The translations under genes and the position numbers were made by a program. Below, in pieces: positions 1 through 7,452 of a stretch of 53,930 nt of DNA (the first letter of the stretch is position 1; each line of letters opens with the position of its first letter). This DNA is from Lachnospiraceae bacterium UBA3850 (GTDB lineage: Bacteria; Bacillota; Clostridia; Lachnospirales; Lachnospiraceae). Location: assembly GCA_002392655.1 (NCBI GenBank), contig DGHK01000011.1, positions 1 to 53,930 on the forward strand, written 5' to 3'. The notes beneath the pieces are model-generated. The model had not been told where the DNA came from. It worked only from the letters and a program-made list of their open reading frames with translations, and did not search any database.

Positions 1-2
1 AA

Positions 3-197
3 ACAGGAACTGATATGAAACCACAGGAGTTTATAAATATCATTAAGACTAAAACTGCAAGGTTTACCAGAAGGGACTATGGGGAACTATTAAAGAAATG
101 GTATTGGAAACCACTCTTTTGGAGTGACAGTTACTTTATTTCAACAGTAGGAATGAACACCTTGGATGTAGTTAAACAGTATATCCAAAATCAATGA
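3..197 (+). CDS. tnpA: IS200/IS605-family transposase TnpA, C-terminal part
   Basis: Only the C-terminal part of a Y1 (HUH) transposase is visible, and the frame is open to the left edge of the window, so the gene probably continues upstream; the ATG at 15 is then internal. The residues WKPLFWSDSYFISTVG followed by a final YIQNQ are the characteristic end of IS200/IS605 TnpA proteins, where W-S-x-S-Y-F-x-x-T-x-G lies just before the helix ending in YIxxQ. The catalytic HUH motif and the tyrosine would lie upstream and cannot be seen. TnpA is the single-strand transposase that moves these elements. No tnpB-like gene follows. Whether the element is intact cannot be judged from this end alone. 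Confidence 0.8.
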   Translation, partial: TGTDMKPQEFINIIKTKTARFTRRDYGELLKKWYWKPLFWSDSYFISTVGMNTLDVVKQYIQNQ

Positions 198-207
198 GCA
201 GGCCATT

Positions 208-237
208 CACCCACGCCCATTAAATAATGAACGTGGT
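208..237 (+). mobile_element. possible right-end hairpin of the IS200/IS605 element
   Basis: Just after the transposase stop there is a short inverted repeat: CCACG at 211-215 and CGTGG at 232-236, separated by an A/T-rich loop. IS200/IS605 elements end in small subterminal hairpins recognised by TnpA as single strands, and this is where the right end should be. The stem is only 5 bp and I have no second copy to compare, so this is a suggestion. Confidence 0.3.
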
Positions 238-270
238 ACTCTGGCTAAAGGATAGATATGAGATTGAGAT

Positions 271-987
271 ATGAGAATAGGACTTTGTGCTGACAAGAAG
301 GAAGATCTGCAGCGGTATGTAGATATCATAAATGAACAAAGACTGGTTACCAGAAAGGATACCATCAAAATATTTACTCCCCATCAGCTTCTTTTCGATG
401 TTGAGGAAGGATATTTTGATATTGAGATTCTGGTAACGGATATTACTTACGATGGACTGAGCTTTAGTGGTATAGATATCTCGAAGATCATAAATGAGAA
501 GTATCCTTTATGTCAGATCATTTATTCTTCAGTATATGTTGAGTATGTTGATTATACATATGAAACAGACTATGTTTACTTTATTCAGAAGAAGAATCTG
601 GGAAAGCTTCTGGGAAAGGCGCTTCTTAAAGCAAGGAGCCGGTACGCAACTGAAGCCAGAGAGAAGACCTTCGAGTTTTTCTCCGGCAGGGTGAAGCGAT
701 ATATACACTTAAAGGATATCTATTATCTGGAAAAGAATGAGAGAGTAGTTGATGTGGTTACGCTTGATAAGATCTATAAAACTACGCTTTCGATAAAACA
801 GGCATGCGAGAAGCTGAAGGATTCCAATATAGTGAGGGCGAATGGCAGTACCGCGGTAAATGTATCTCATATAAAAAACTATTCTGGAACATATGTGATC
901 ATGGAAGATCTGGGAAAGAGGATTGAGGTTTCTTCGAAATATTCCGAGGAGCTTTCGGATGCGTATATAGGATACATAGAGCAGTAG
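271..987 (+). CDS. LytTR-family response regulator (AgrA/LytR type)
   Basis: A 238-residue two-domain regulator. Residues 1-125 form a receiver-like domain with a probable phosphoacceptor Asp57 in LVTDITYDG. Residues about 137-235 form a LytTR DNA-binding domain: it contains the typical DIYYLEKNERVVDVV strand, a VRANGSTAVNVSHIK segment and a final beta-rich tail. This family binds direct repeats in promoters and often controls peptide signalling, bacteriocins or surface polymers in Firmicutes. No sensor kinase gene is adjacent, so its partner is unknown. An in-frame stop at 265-267 rules out starts further upstream, but the SD site is weak (a purine-rich AAAGGA lies too far upstream at 247-252). 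Transcription probably ends at the strong hairpin at 1131-1173. Confidence 0.87.
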   Translation: MRIGLCADKKEDLQRYVDIINEQRLVTRKDTIKIFTPHQLLFDVEEGYFDIEILVTDITYDGLSFSGIDISKIINEKYPLCQIIYSSVYVEYVDYTYETDYVYFIQKKNLGKLLGKALLKARSRYATEAREKTFEFFSGRVKRYIHLKDIYYLEKNERVVDVVTLDKIYKTTLSIKQACEKLKDSNIVRANGSTAVNVSHIKNYSGTYVIMEDLGKRIEVSSKYSEELSDAYIGYIEQ

Positions 988-1122
988 GGGAGATATATAT
1001 TATGGCGCACTTGGTATATTTATTATATCCTCGTGGATAATCTCAGATTCATTTTTATATTTGGTGACAGTGATGAATTTCTGAAAGAATACCTCGATGT
1101 TTGTAATAAACTAAAGGGCTAA
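988..1122 (+). other. in-frame extension beyond the LytTR stop codon
   Basis: After the TAG stop of the LytTR gene the same reading frame stays open for 44 codons and ends at TAA 1120-1122, just before the terminator. Its last part reads FGDSDEFLKEYLDVCNKLKG, which looks like protein-coding sequence with a charged helical end. There is no good start codon with an SD site of its own. It may be the decayed tail of an older gene or chance. The rest of 988-1326 holds the terminator and the promoter described separately. Confidence 0.3.
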
Positions 1123-1130
1123 TAAAGCAA

Positions 1131-1173
1131 GCAGCCGCAATGGTCAAATCAGACCGGAGCGGCTGCTTTTTTT
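1131..1173 (+). terminator. Rho-independent terminator after the LytTR gene
   Basis: An 8-bp perfect stem (GCAGCCGC at 1131-1138 with GCGGCTGC at 1159-1166) holds a second inner stem (GGTC/GACC) and is followed directly by seven T residues. It separates the LytTR unit from the FHA/kinase locus. Confidence 0.93.
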
Positions 1174-1276
1174 GTTGTACAAATTGCATAAATAAAGGTT
1201 ATAATTGATAATAATAAAAAAATAGACATAAAAACAAATGAATATTGCAATTTCGTCAGTTAAAACCAAAAAAAAG

Positions 1277-1285
1277 TGCTATAAT
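1277..1285 (+). promoter_or_regulatory. extended -10 promoter of the FHA/kinase/phosphatase locus
   Basis: The sequence TGCTATAAT gives a perfect -10 hexamer (1280-1285) with the extended TGn motif. The -35 region has no good match at 16-18 bp (CAGTTA at 1257-1262), which is usual for extended -10 promoters. The region upstream, 1174-1276, is strongly A/T-rich with A-tracts. It lies 41 bases before the first start codon and follows a terminator, so it is the best candidate promoter for the whole 1327-16097 gene series. Confidence 0.7.
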
Positions 1286-1326
1286 TTAGACTGTACTGAA
1301 GAAATAGGGATTATTCGGAGGTTTTT

Positions 1327-2058
1327 ATGACTTTAACATATAGTGTGTTTACGAATATAGGAAACAGAGAAGTGAATGAGGACAGTGTAGGTCAGATAGT
1401 TTCTCCTGAGGGACATTGCTTTATAGTAGCGGACGGACTTGGAGGACATGGCCACGGTGAAAGAGCCTCTGCTATAGCGGTTCAGTCGGGCCTCGATACA
1501 TTTATAAGAGGTGCAGATGAGGATGTTCTAGCAAGAAGCTTTGAGCTGGCGCAAAGTAGTGTCCTGACAGAGCAGCAGATGAATCCTCTGGTTTCGGATA
1601 TGAAGACTACTATGGTAGATCTCATAATAAGAACCAACGCAGAAGCCAGGTGGGGACACATCGGAGACAGCAGGCTGTATATGTTCAGGGGCGGAATGAT
1701 GACGCATCACACCTCCGACCACAGCGTTCCTCAGATGCTGGTGAATCTCGGGGAGATAACATTTGAACAGATCAGAGGACATGAGGATAGAAACAGACTG
1801 ATAAGGGTTATCGGAAGTCCATGGGATGGCAAGGCTTATGAGATATCCGAAGGACTTACCATACAGGCAGGAGATGCATTCTTACTTTGCTCGGACGGCT
1901 TTTGGGAGCTAATTGATGAAAATGATATGCAGCGAACCCTGAAGGCGGCAAAAACAGTGGAGCAGTGGATGAATATGATGGTGGAGATCGTCATGAAGAA
2001 CGGTGCTTCGGTAAATATGGATAATAATTCGGCAATAGCAGTATGGGTTAACATATAG
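1327..2058 (+). CDS. PP2C-family Ser/Thr protein phosphatase
   Basis: A 243-residue soluble PP2C (PPM) phosphatase, the usual size of a bare bacterial catalytic domain such as PrpC/Stp. The metal-binding motifs are all visible: N-E-D at 17-19, ADGLGGH at 35-41, GDSR at 113-116, CSDG at 188-191 and the final D-N at 232-233. It should remove phosphate from phosphothreonine and phosphoserine with two metal ions. It is the first gene after the promoter, with a good SD (CGGAGG at 1316-1321). As the leading gene of a series with two kinases and nine FHA proteins, it most likely resets the phosphorylation that those proteins read. A second, different PP2C follows at 6574. No membrane segment is present, so it acts in the cytoplasm. 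Confidence 0.95.
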   Translation: MTLTYSVFTNIGNREVNEDSVGQIVSPEGHCFIVADGLGGHGHGERASAIAVQSGLDTFIRGADEDVLARSFELAQSSVLTEQQMNPLVSDMKTTMVDLIIRTNAEARWGHIGDSRLYMFRGGMMTHHTSDHSVPQMLVNLGEITFEQIRGHEDRNRLIRVIGSPWDGKAYEISEGLTIQAGDAFLLCSDGFWELIDENDMQRTLKAAKTVEQWMNMMVEIVMKNGASVNMDNNSAIAVWVNI

Positions 2059-2101
2059 GTATAGCATATAGCAGCTGAAGATATAGAAAGAGGGTAAGGC
2101 C

Positions 2102-2707
2102 ATGGCTGTAGTTAGATGTTTGAAGGGGATACATTTTTATGATGATGAAAAGTTCAGCACATGTCCACACTGCGAGAAGCAGAAGGAGACAGGACAGAGC
2201 TTTTCGGAGGGGGCTGACATAAACAGCCAGATAACTCTGGCGATGGAGGATGCGGGAGCAAATGTCATCGACGTGGTTGGGGTTATGGAACAGAAACCGC
2301 TGAAGGAACATTTTCATGTTGATTCAGTTGATGAGGATGTGACGGTTGCTTTTTATTCGGCAGAGAAGGGAAATGATTATATAACCGGATGGCTGGTATG
2401 TATCGATGGCCCTGAAAAGGGAAGGGACTATCGTATCTATCACGGCATCAATAAGCTGGGAAGAAGCAATGATATGGATATCGTCATAAAGGATGATCCG
2501 AAGATATCGCGTGAGAAGGTATGTGACATCATCTACGATATGAGAAATAATAAGTTCTACCTGAAGCCTTCGCTGAATGGAATGATCTATCTGAACGGTA
2601 ATCTGTTGGGCGAGGTAAGGGAGCTTACTTCAGGAGACCGGTTTGTTATAGGAGACAGTTGTTTTGAGTTTGTGGCCTTTTGCAAGGGCGATAGAAAATG
2701 GGAGTGA
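2102..2707 (+). CDS. zinc-ribbon plus FHA domain protein (GarA-like)
   Basis: A 201-residue cytoplasmic protein in three parts. The N-terminus has Cys6, His11, Cys21, His23 and Cys24, arranged like a small zinc ribbon (C-x-x-G-x-H-F-Y-D then C-P-H-C). A linker follows, ending in the acidic threonine motif DEDVTVAFY (Thr81). The C-terminal FHA domain (about 100-195) has Gly120-Arg121, Ser136-Arg137 and the LNG turn at 164-166. The histidine usually following S-R is absent. The same architecture recurs at 7453-8169, so the two are paralogues. In mycobacterial GarA and corynebacterial OdhI an N-terminal phosphothreonine binds the protein's own FHA domain and switches its activity; a similar switch at Thr81 is my inference. 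The binding partner is unknown. Confidence 0.85.
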   Translation: MAVVRCLKGIHFYDDEKFSTCPHCEKQKETGQSFSEGADINSQITLAMEDAGANVIDVVGVMEQKPLKEHFHVDSVDEDVTVAFYSAEKGNDYITGWLVCIDGPEKGRDYRIYHGINKLGRSNDMDIVIKDDPKISREKVCDIIYDMRNNKFYLKPSLNGMIYLNGNLLGEVRELTSGDRFVIGDSCFEFVAFCKGDRKWE

Positions 2708-2713
2708 TAGGGA

Positions 2714-4555
2714 TTGAAGAGAGCTAGTAGACATCTGCTTATATTTATGCTTGTGACCATGTTGGTCGTCAGTGGATTCAGTGTAAGAGCGGATGGATCC
2801 AAATCCATCAATTTAACAAATACAGTAGATGAAACATATAGAATAGAACAGGTCAGAGTGGTCATGCCCTATGTGAGAGCCTACTTCTATCCGGATGCTT
2901 CCTATGATGGAAGCTCTGAGGTTAAGGGACTTCTGGGTGATAAAGAGCTGGAAATGACAGACAGCAGAAGATGGGCGGAAACAGGCTATGGTATCGATTA
3001 TTACTTCCTGATAGATAATTCAAAGTCAGTAAGTGAAGAGGATTTTCAGAAGGTTAAGTCGGAGATTCTTTCTGCCGGTGAATATATGAATCCTCAGGAT
3101 TCTGTATCGATATATGTCGTAGGAGACACGGCAGAGAAGAAGGCGGGAAAGCTGTATGCGACTGATGCCGACAAACTGGCAGAGGTTGTGAACGGACTAA
3201 ATAGAGATGGTATGAATACCAATCTCTACAATGCCATAAAGGATGCTGCAACGGAGATATCCGGAGAGAATACCGACACGATATTCAGTGAAACAGACAA
3301 CATAGATGAGGGTCTTGGCTTTGGAAAGAACAGAAGTGTTATCGTAGCGGTAACTGATGGTGTAAACGATACCACCAACGGCTATGGCAAGGATGAGACA
3401 ATAGAGAAGCTGAGAGAGAATGGCATCCCGCTTTATCTGATACAGCAGAGAATGAATGGAGAAAGCGGAAGCGAGAGCCGTTCGGACATACAGCAGGTTG
3501 TCAGACAGTCCGGTGGAGATTTAATACTGATTGAGGATTATCAGGACAGTTCTTCTGTGAAAGCACTTTCGGAAAAGCTTGGGGGCTGTTATGTGGCGAC
3601 CTTCAAGGCAGACACCAATAAAACCTCAGCGGACAAGACTACATTTAACATAGTCTATCAGTCAGATGAGGGAGAGAAAACCTTCGCTCCGAAGGATGTG
3701 AAGCAGGATAAGCATGTATCTGATTCGGCTGCACCTGAAATAAGCAGCGTGGAGATAGTTGATGAGCATACGGTGAAGATAGTTTATTCCAAGGAGGTGT
3801 CTGATTCGGCGAAGAATCTGAGCCTCTATGAGATAAAGGATTCAAAGGATAAAAGCATCAAGCCGACCGGTGCTGATTTCGATGTGGATTCCAAGAACAC
3901 TATAATGCTTACTACTTCAGATACGCTTTGGAATGGAGACTATAAATTAAGTGTTGCTTCAGGAATAACGGACAACTCACAGGAAGGAAATGTGATGGAG
4001 GCCGTTACAAAGGAAGTGAAGTTTGAAAACGGTAAGGACTACGTAGAAGAGAAGAAGAACTTCTTCCAGGAATACTGGTGGGTCGTTCTTATCGGATTTA
4101 TAGTCCTGGTTATCATCATACTCTTGATAATTTTCAGCGTCATCAAGAAGCGTAAGGGTCTGGTGGTTGTTGATGACAAGATGGTTCTTGCTGACAGAGT
4201 GGACGAGCAGATACATCTGAAGATAAACAAGATACAGACGGGAACAGCCGTAAATCAGGGCTTCCCGATACTGCTAATAGTTAAATCAGGTGGAAAAACC
4301 GTGAAGGAGATAAATGCAAAAGTAGACGGAAGTCTGATAGTCGGAAGGTCTGAAATGTGTGATCTCTACATAGATGATCCGCATATGTCAAAGCAGCATT
4401 TTGCTATAGAATTTACCGGCAATATGTTGATGATCATGGATCTTGAATCCAGAAACGGAACCTATCTGAATGGTGTCAGGCTGAACGGAAAAAGAAAGCT
4501 CGAACAAAATGATCAGATAAGAGCCGGTTCACTGGATATAGTAATCAGGTGGTAA
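2714..4555 (+). CDS. membrane protein with external vWA domain and cytoplasmic FHA domain
   Basis: A 613-residue receptor-like protein starting with TTG six bases after the previous stop, with a GGGAG site in front. Residues 1-27 are a signal peptide. A von Willebrand A domain (about 92-290) has the metal-site residues Asp101, Ser103 and Ser105 (DNSKS), a likely Thr169 and Asp215 (VTDG). Residues about 340-435 look like an Ig-like module of the SbsA type. One membrane helix (about 454-477) is followed by basic residues and a cytoplasmic FHA domain (538-613) with Gly544-Arg545, the S-K-Q-H motif at 559-562 and N-G at 581-582. vWA domains bind protein ligands through a metal ion, so this protein could pass an extracellular binding event to phosphothreonine partners inside. 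The ligand is unknown. Confidence 0.9.
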   Translation: MKRASRHLLIFMLVTMLVVSGFSVRADGSKSINLTNTVDETYRIEQVRVVMPYVRAYFYPDASYDGSSEVKGLLGDKELEMTDSRRWAETGYGIDYYFLIDNSKSVSEEDFQKVKSEILSAGEYMNPQDSVSIYVVGDTAEKKAGKLYATDADKLAEVVNGLNRDGMNTNLYNAIKDAATEISGENTDTIFSETDNIDEGLGFGKNRSVIVAVTDGVNDTTNGYGKDETIEKLRENGIPLYLIQQRMNGESGSESRSDIQQVVRQSGGDLILIEDYQDSSSVKALSEKLGGCYVATFKADTNKTSADKTTFNIVYQSDEGEKTFAPKDVKQDKHVSDSAAPEISSVEIVDEHTVKIVYSKEVSDSAKNLSLYEIKDSKDKSIKPTGADFDVDSKNTIMLTTSDTLWNGDYKLSVASGITDNSQEGNVMEAVTKEVKFENGKDYVEEKKNFFQEYWWVVLIGFIVLVIIILLIIFSVIKKRKGLVVVDDKMVLADRVDEQIHLKINKIQTGTAVNQGFPILLIVKSGGKTVKEINAKVDGSLIVGRSEMCDLYIDDPHMSKQHFAIEFTGNMLMIMDLESRNGTYLNGVRLNGKRKLEQNDQIRAGSLDIVIRW

Positions 4556-4559
4556 ATAA

Positions 4560-5312
4560 ATGAAAAAATATATAATGCTGTTTCTGCTGGTGCTTGTCAC
4601 CATGTTCTCGGGACACAGCGTCTATGCGAAAACGCCTGTCCCAACTGAAACGCCGGAAACACTGACGACAGAGGAAAGTACAACTGAAGAAGAAAGCGTG
4701 TCTGAAGAGGATATAACGACTGAAGAAAAAAGTACATCTGAGGAAGTGCGTACAGAGAAGAAGGATATAGAAAAAGAAGACACAGAGAAGAAGGTTGCGA
4801 AGGATGACGGTGGCAAGGCAAGTATAAGAAAAACAGTAATGATCATTGTCGGTATAGTTCTTGTACTGATTCTTGTGATACTGATCATACTCATTATATT
4901 GATCGTACGCGGAAAGAAGGCTGATAAAGCAGATATGGATGATAGTGAGGATGTTACAAAGGTGCTTCCTGAACCGGAGAAACCAGGATATGACGTAAGT
5001 GCAACACCTGCAGAAGGTATCCCGCTCATCATCGATGTTTATAGAAACAGTGAGATGGTCGAGAGTATCCAGGTGAAGGTAGACAGCAGTCTGATAATCG
5101 GAAGAGCCGATATATGTGATGTAGTGATAAATAATGAGAACCTGTCTTCACAGCATATGGTTATCGAATACAGTGATGACAGCTTCTACGTTCAGGATCT
5201 GGATACAAAGAACGGAACACTATTTAACGGAATTAAGATGAAGCATAAGAGAAGGCTTGAGAAGGGCGACAGACTGAAGGTCGGAGAGATGGAACTTGTG
5301 ATCAGGTGGTAG
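4560..5312 (+). CDS. single-pass membrane protein with Thr/Glu-rich ectodomain and C-terminal FHA domain
   Basis: A 250-residue protein starting four bases after the vWA-FHA gene. Residues 1-24 are a signal peptide ending in VYA. The external part (25-88) is almost entirely Thr, Glu, Ser and Lys with repeated TTEE and TSEE blocks and has no folded domain that I can recognise. A strong membrane helix spans about 92-117. The cytoplasmic FHA domain (about 170-250) has Gly181-Arg182, S-S-Q-H at 196-199 and N-G at 218-219, and its end (ELVIRW) is nearly identical to that of the neighbouring vWA-FHA protein, so the two FHA domains probably arose by duplication. It may be a membrane docking site for a phosphorylated partner such as the adjacent kinase. 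Confidence 0.88.
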   Translation: MKKYIMLFLLVLVTMFSGHSVYAKTPVPTETPETLTTEESTTEEESVSEEDITTEEKSTSEEVRTEKKDIEKEDTEKKVAKDDGGKASIRKTVMIIVGIVLVLILVILIILIILIVRGKKADKADMDDSEDVTKVLPEPEKPGYDVSATPAEGIPLIIDVYRNSEMVESIQVKVDSSLIIGRADICDVVINNENLSSQHMVIEYSDDSFYVQDLDTKNGTLFNGIKMKHKRRLEKGDRLKVGEMELVIRW

Positions 5313-5314
5313 CT

Positions 5315-6571
5315 ATGGCGGAGATAACATTTGGACTTCCGATCGGTACCATTCTGGATAACAGATATGAGGTACAGGAGATTATCGGAAGCGGCGGCTT
5401 CGGAATAACATACAAAGCATATGATAAACAACAGAATATAAAATGTGCGATCAAGGAACTGTTTCCGAGACAGCTGGCCATAAGAGAAGCTGATTCAAAA
5501 ACAGTTAGTCCCATCAAGAAGGATGATCCCAAACAGTTCGAACACAGCAAGGAGAGGTTTGGAGAAGAAGCGCTGGCGCTGCAGGCACTGAAAAATGTGG
5601 ACGGCGTTGTAAATGTAACAGATTACTTCGAACAGTATGATACCTGCTACTTCGTTATGGAGTATCTGGATGGCGTAAATCTGAGGCAGCTTGCCAGAGC
5701 AAACGGCGGCAGGCTTGGATGGCAGGAGCTGTCGTATATAATACTCGAAGCAGGAAAAGCTCTTTCAGATATGCATAGAAACAAGCTTTTTCACAGAGAT
5801 ATCAGTCCTGATAACATCGTCTATACCAAGACCAAGCAGGTAAAGCTGATAGACTGCGGAAATGCAAAGGAGCTTGCGAGAACAAATAATGACGGACTCT
5901 CGGTTTTCCTGAAGCCCGGCTTTGCACCACTCGAGCAGTACTCTTCTAAAAGGTCTCAGGGAACCTACACGGATGTATATTCATTTGCAGCAACCATCTA
6001 TTATCTGATGACCGGAAATAAGGTTCCAGATGCGGTGGAGAGACTGACAGGAAATGGATATACGCCACTCAGTCAGTATGGCTATGCAACCTATATATCA
6101 GATGCAATTGATAAGGCTCTCGAGGTTGATTACAAAAACAGAACCCAGACCATAGATGAACTGCTGTATGATCTGATGCTTCTGGATAAGAAACCTGAAA
6201 CTCAACCGTCCAATGCAAAAACAGAGTCGGGTCATTCAAAAACTCTGGGAAAACAGGCAATCATGGAGGTGCATGTAGGCAGTAGTCTGGAGACCTATAT
6301 ACTTCCGAAGAACAGTTGCCTGATGGTCGGAAGATCGCCGGAGAGATGTAACATAGTCATAAATGTCGGCTACGTGGGCAGACAGCATCTGGAAATCATG
6401 TATGACGACATGGCGGATGAGCTTTATGTAAGAGACTGTAATACGCGAAATGGTACATTTATCAATCAGACCTATGCAAGGATGGATACAAACAAAATCA
6501 TGAAGATTCCATTTGGAACCATTATGTATCTGGGAGGCAAGGGCTGCTGGATCAGAGTTCTCAGGAGGTAA
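5315..6571 (+). CDS. soluble Ser/Thr protein kinase with C-terminal FHA domain
   Basis: A 418-residue protein. I prefer the ATG at 5315, two bases after the previous stop with AGGTGG at 5304-5309, over the GTG at 5306. The kinase domain (about 15-290) has the glycine loop GSGGFG (25-30), Lys47 in AIKE, the catalytic loop HRDISPDN (160-167) and activation-segment end APLEQY. The usual DFG is changed to DCG (180-182), which keeps the metal-binding Asp. A C-terminal FHA domain (about 328-410) has Gly339-Arg340 and G-R-Q-H at 355-358, where the usual Ser is Gly. There is no membrane segment. It is the likely cytoplasmic kinase for the threonines recognised by FHA proteins of this locus. Bacterial kinases fused to FHA domains are known but uncommon. 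Confidence 0.94.
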   Translation: MAEITFGLPIGTILDNRYEVQEIIGSGGFGITYKAYDKQQNIKCAIKELFPRQLAIREADSKTVSPIKKDDPKQFEHSKERFGEEALALQALKNVDGVVNVTDYFEQYDTCYFVMEYLDGVNLRQLARANGGRLGWQELSYIILEAGKALSDMHRNKLFHRDISPDNIVYTKTKQVKLIDCGNAKELARTNNDGLSVFLKPGFAPLEQYSSKRSQGTYTDVYSFAATIYYLMTGNKVPDAVERLTGNGYTPLSQYGYATYISDAIDKALEVDYKNRTQTIDELLYDLMLLDKKPETQPSNAKTESGHSKTLGKQAIMEVHVGSSLETYILPKNSCLMVGRSPERCNIVINVGYVGRQHLEIMYDDMADELYVRDCNTRNGTFINQTYARMDTNKIMKIPFGTIMYLGGKGCWIRVLRR

Positions 6572-6573
6572 CG

Positions 6574-7392
6574 ATGGATACAATAATGCTGAGCGAGGAC
6601 ATGGAACTCGATGCAAACAACTTGATAGAAGGCGAGCTGAGTATGAAGGTCGGGACCTCAAGTATCATCGGTACCAGGAAGTATCAGCAGGATGCTCTCT
6701 TTGTAGGGAAAAATGAAGGGATGCTTCTGGCTGTAGTATGCGATGGAATGGGAGGAATGACGAGCGGTGATCTCGCCAGTAAAACGGCAATCGGGATTAT
6801 AGCCGAGGATTTCTATAAGCTTCCGCCTGATGCTGATATTCCGGATTTCTTCAGCCGCGAGGTTAAGCTGATGGATAATGCGGTAAGCAAAATAGCAAGC
6901 GAATCAGATGGTCCCGGAAGCGGAACTACTATCGTTGCCATGATAGAAAGAAATGGGATGATGTACTGGCTGTCAGTTGGTGACAGCAGGATACTCGTTA
7001 TCAGAGGAAATGCTATCGCTTCGATAAACAGAGATCATAATTATCGCCTGAAGCTGGACGCGGATCTTGAGGCCGGAAATATAACCATGGAGGAATATCA
7101 AGAGGAAGAAAAGCATGCCGAAGCGCTGATAAGCTTTATCGGTATCGGGGGCGTTCCGATAGTCGATATAGGCAAGGGTACTCCTCTCGAGGAAAATGAC
7201 ATCATCATACTGAGCAGTGACGGTCTCTATAAGAGACTGACAAACGATGAGATATATGAAACTGTGATGTATGAGGAACCTGATATGAAAAGAGCGGCCA
7301 GAAGACTCACAGAGGTCGTAATGAAGAAGGTAATAAAAAATCAAGATAACACATCTGTTATCACCATGCAGTATAACAGATATAAAATATAA
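6574..7392 (+). CDS. PP2C-family Ser/Thr protein phosphatase, second copy
   Basis: A 272-residue soluble PP2C that starts two bases after the kinase stop, so the two are almost certainly translated together. Metal-site motifs: QQD ending at Asp40, CDGMGG at 56-61, a VGDSR motif near the middle, SSDG and a final QDNTS. It differs clearly from the phosphatase at 1327: it has about 25 extra N-terminal residues and a charged insertion (EEYQEEEKHAEA) in the flap region, so it is not a recent duplicate. A kinase and phosphatase encoded back to back normally act as a pair on the same substrates, as with PrkC/PrpC. Confidence 0.94.
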   Translation: MDTIMLSEDMELDANNLIEGELSMKVGTSSIIGTRKYQQDALFVGKNEGMLLAVVCDGMGGMTSGDLASKTAIGIIAEDFYKLPPDADIPDFFSREVKLMDNAVSKIASESDGPGSGTTIVAMIERNGMMYWLSVGDSRILVIRGNAIASINRDHNYRLKLDADLEAGNITMEEYQEEEKHAEALISFIGIGGVPIVDIGKGTPLEENDIIILSSDGLYKRLTNDEIYETVMYEEPDMKRAARRLTEVVMKKVIKNQDNTSVITMQYNRYKI

Positions 7393-7452
7393 TAATAAAA
7401 CTATAAAAGAATGATCATGAGAATGAATTCATGTAATTTAAGGAGGTAGGAT

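Noticed and set aside
1196..1205. Second -10 (TATAAT at 1200-1205) as a promoter for the FHA locus
   Set aside because: No -35 at acceptable spacing, and it is less well placed than the extended -10 at 1277-1285; it may be a minor start in A/T-rich DNA.
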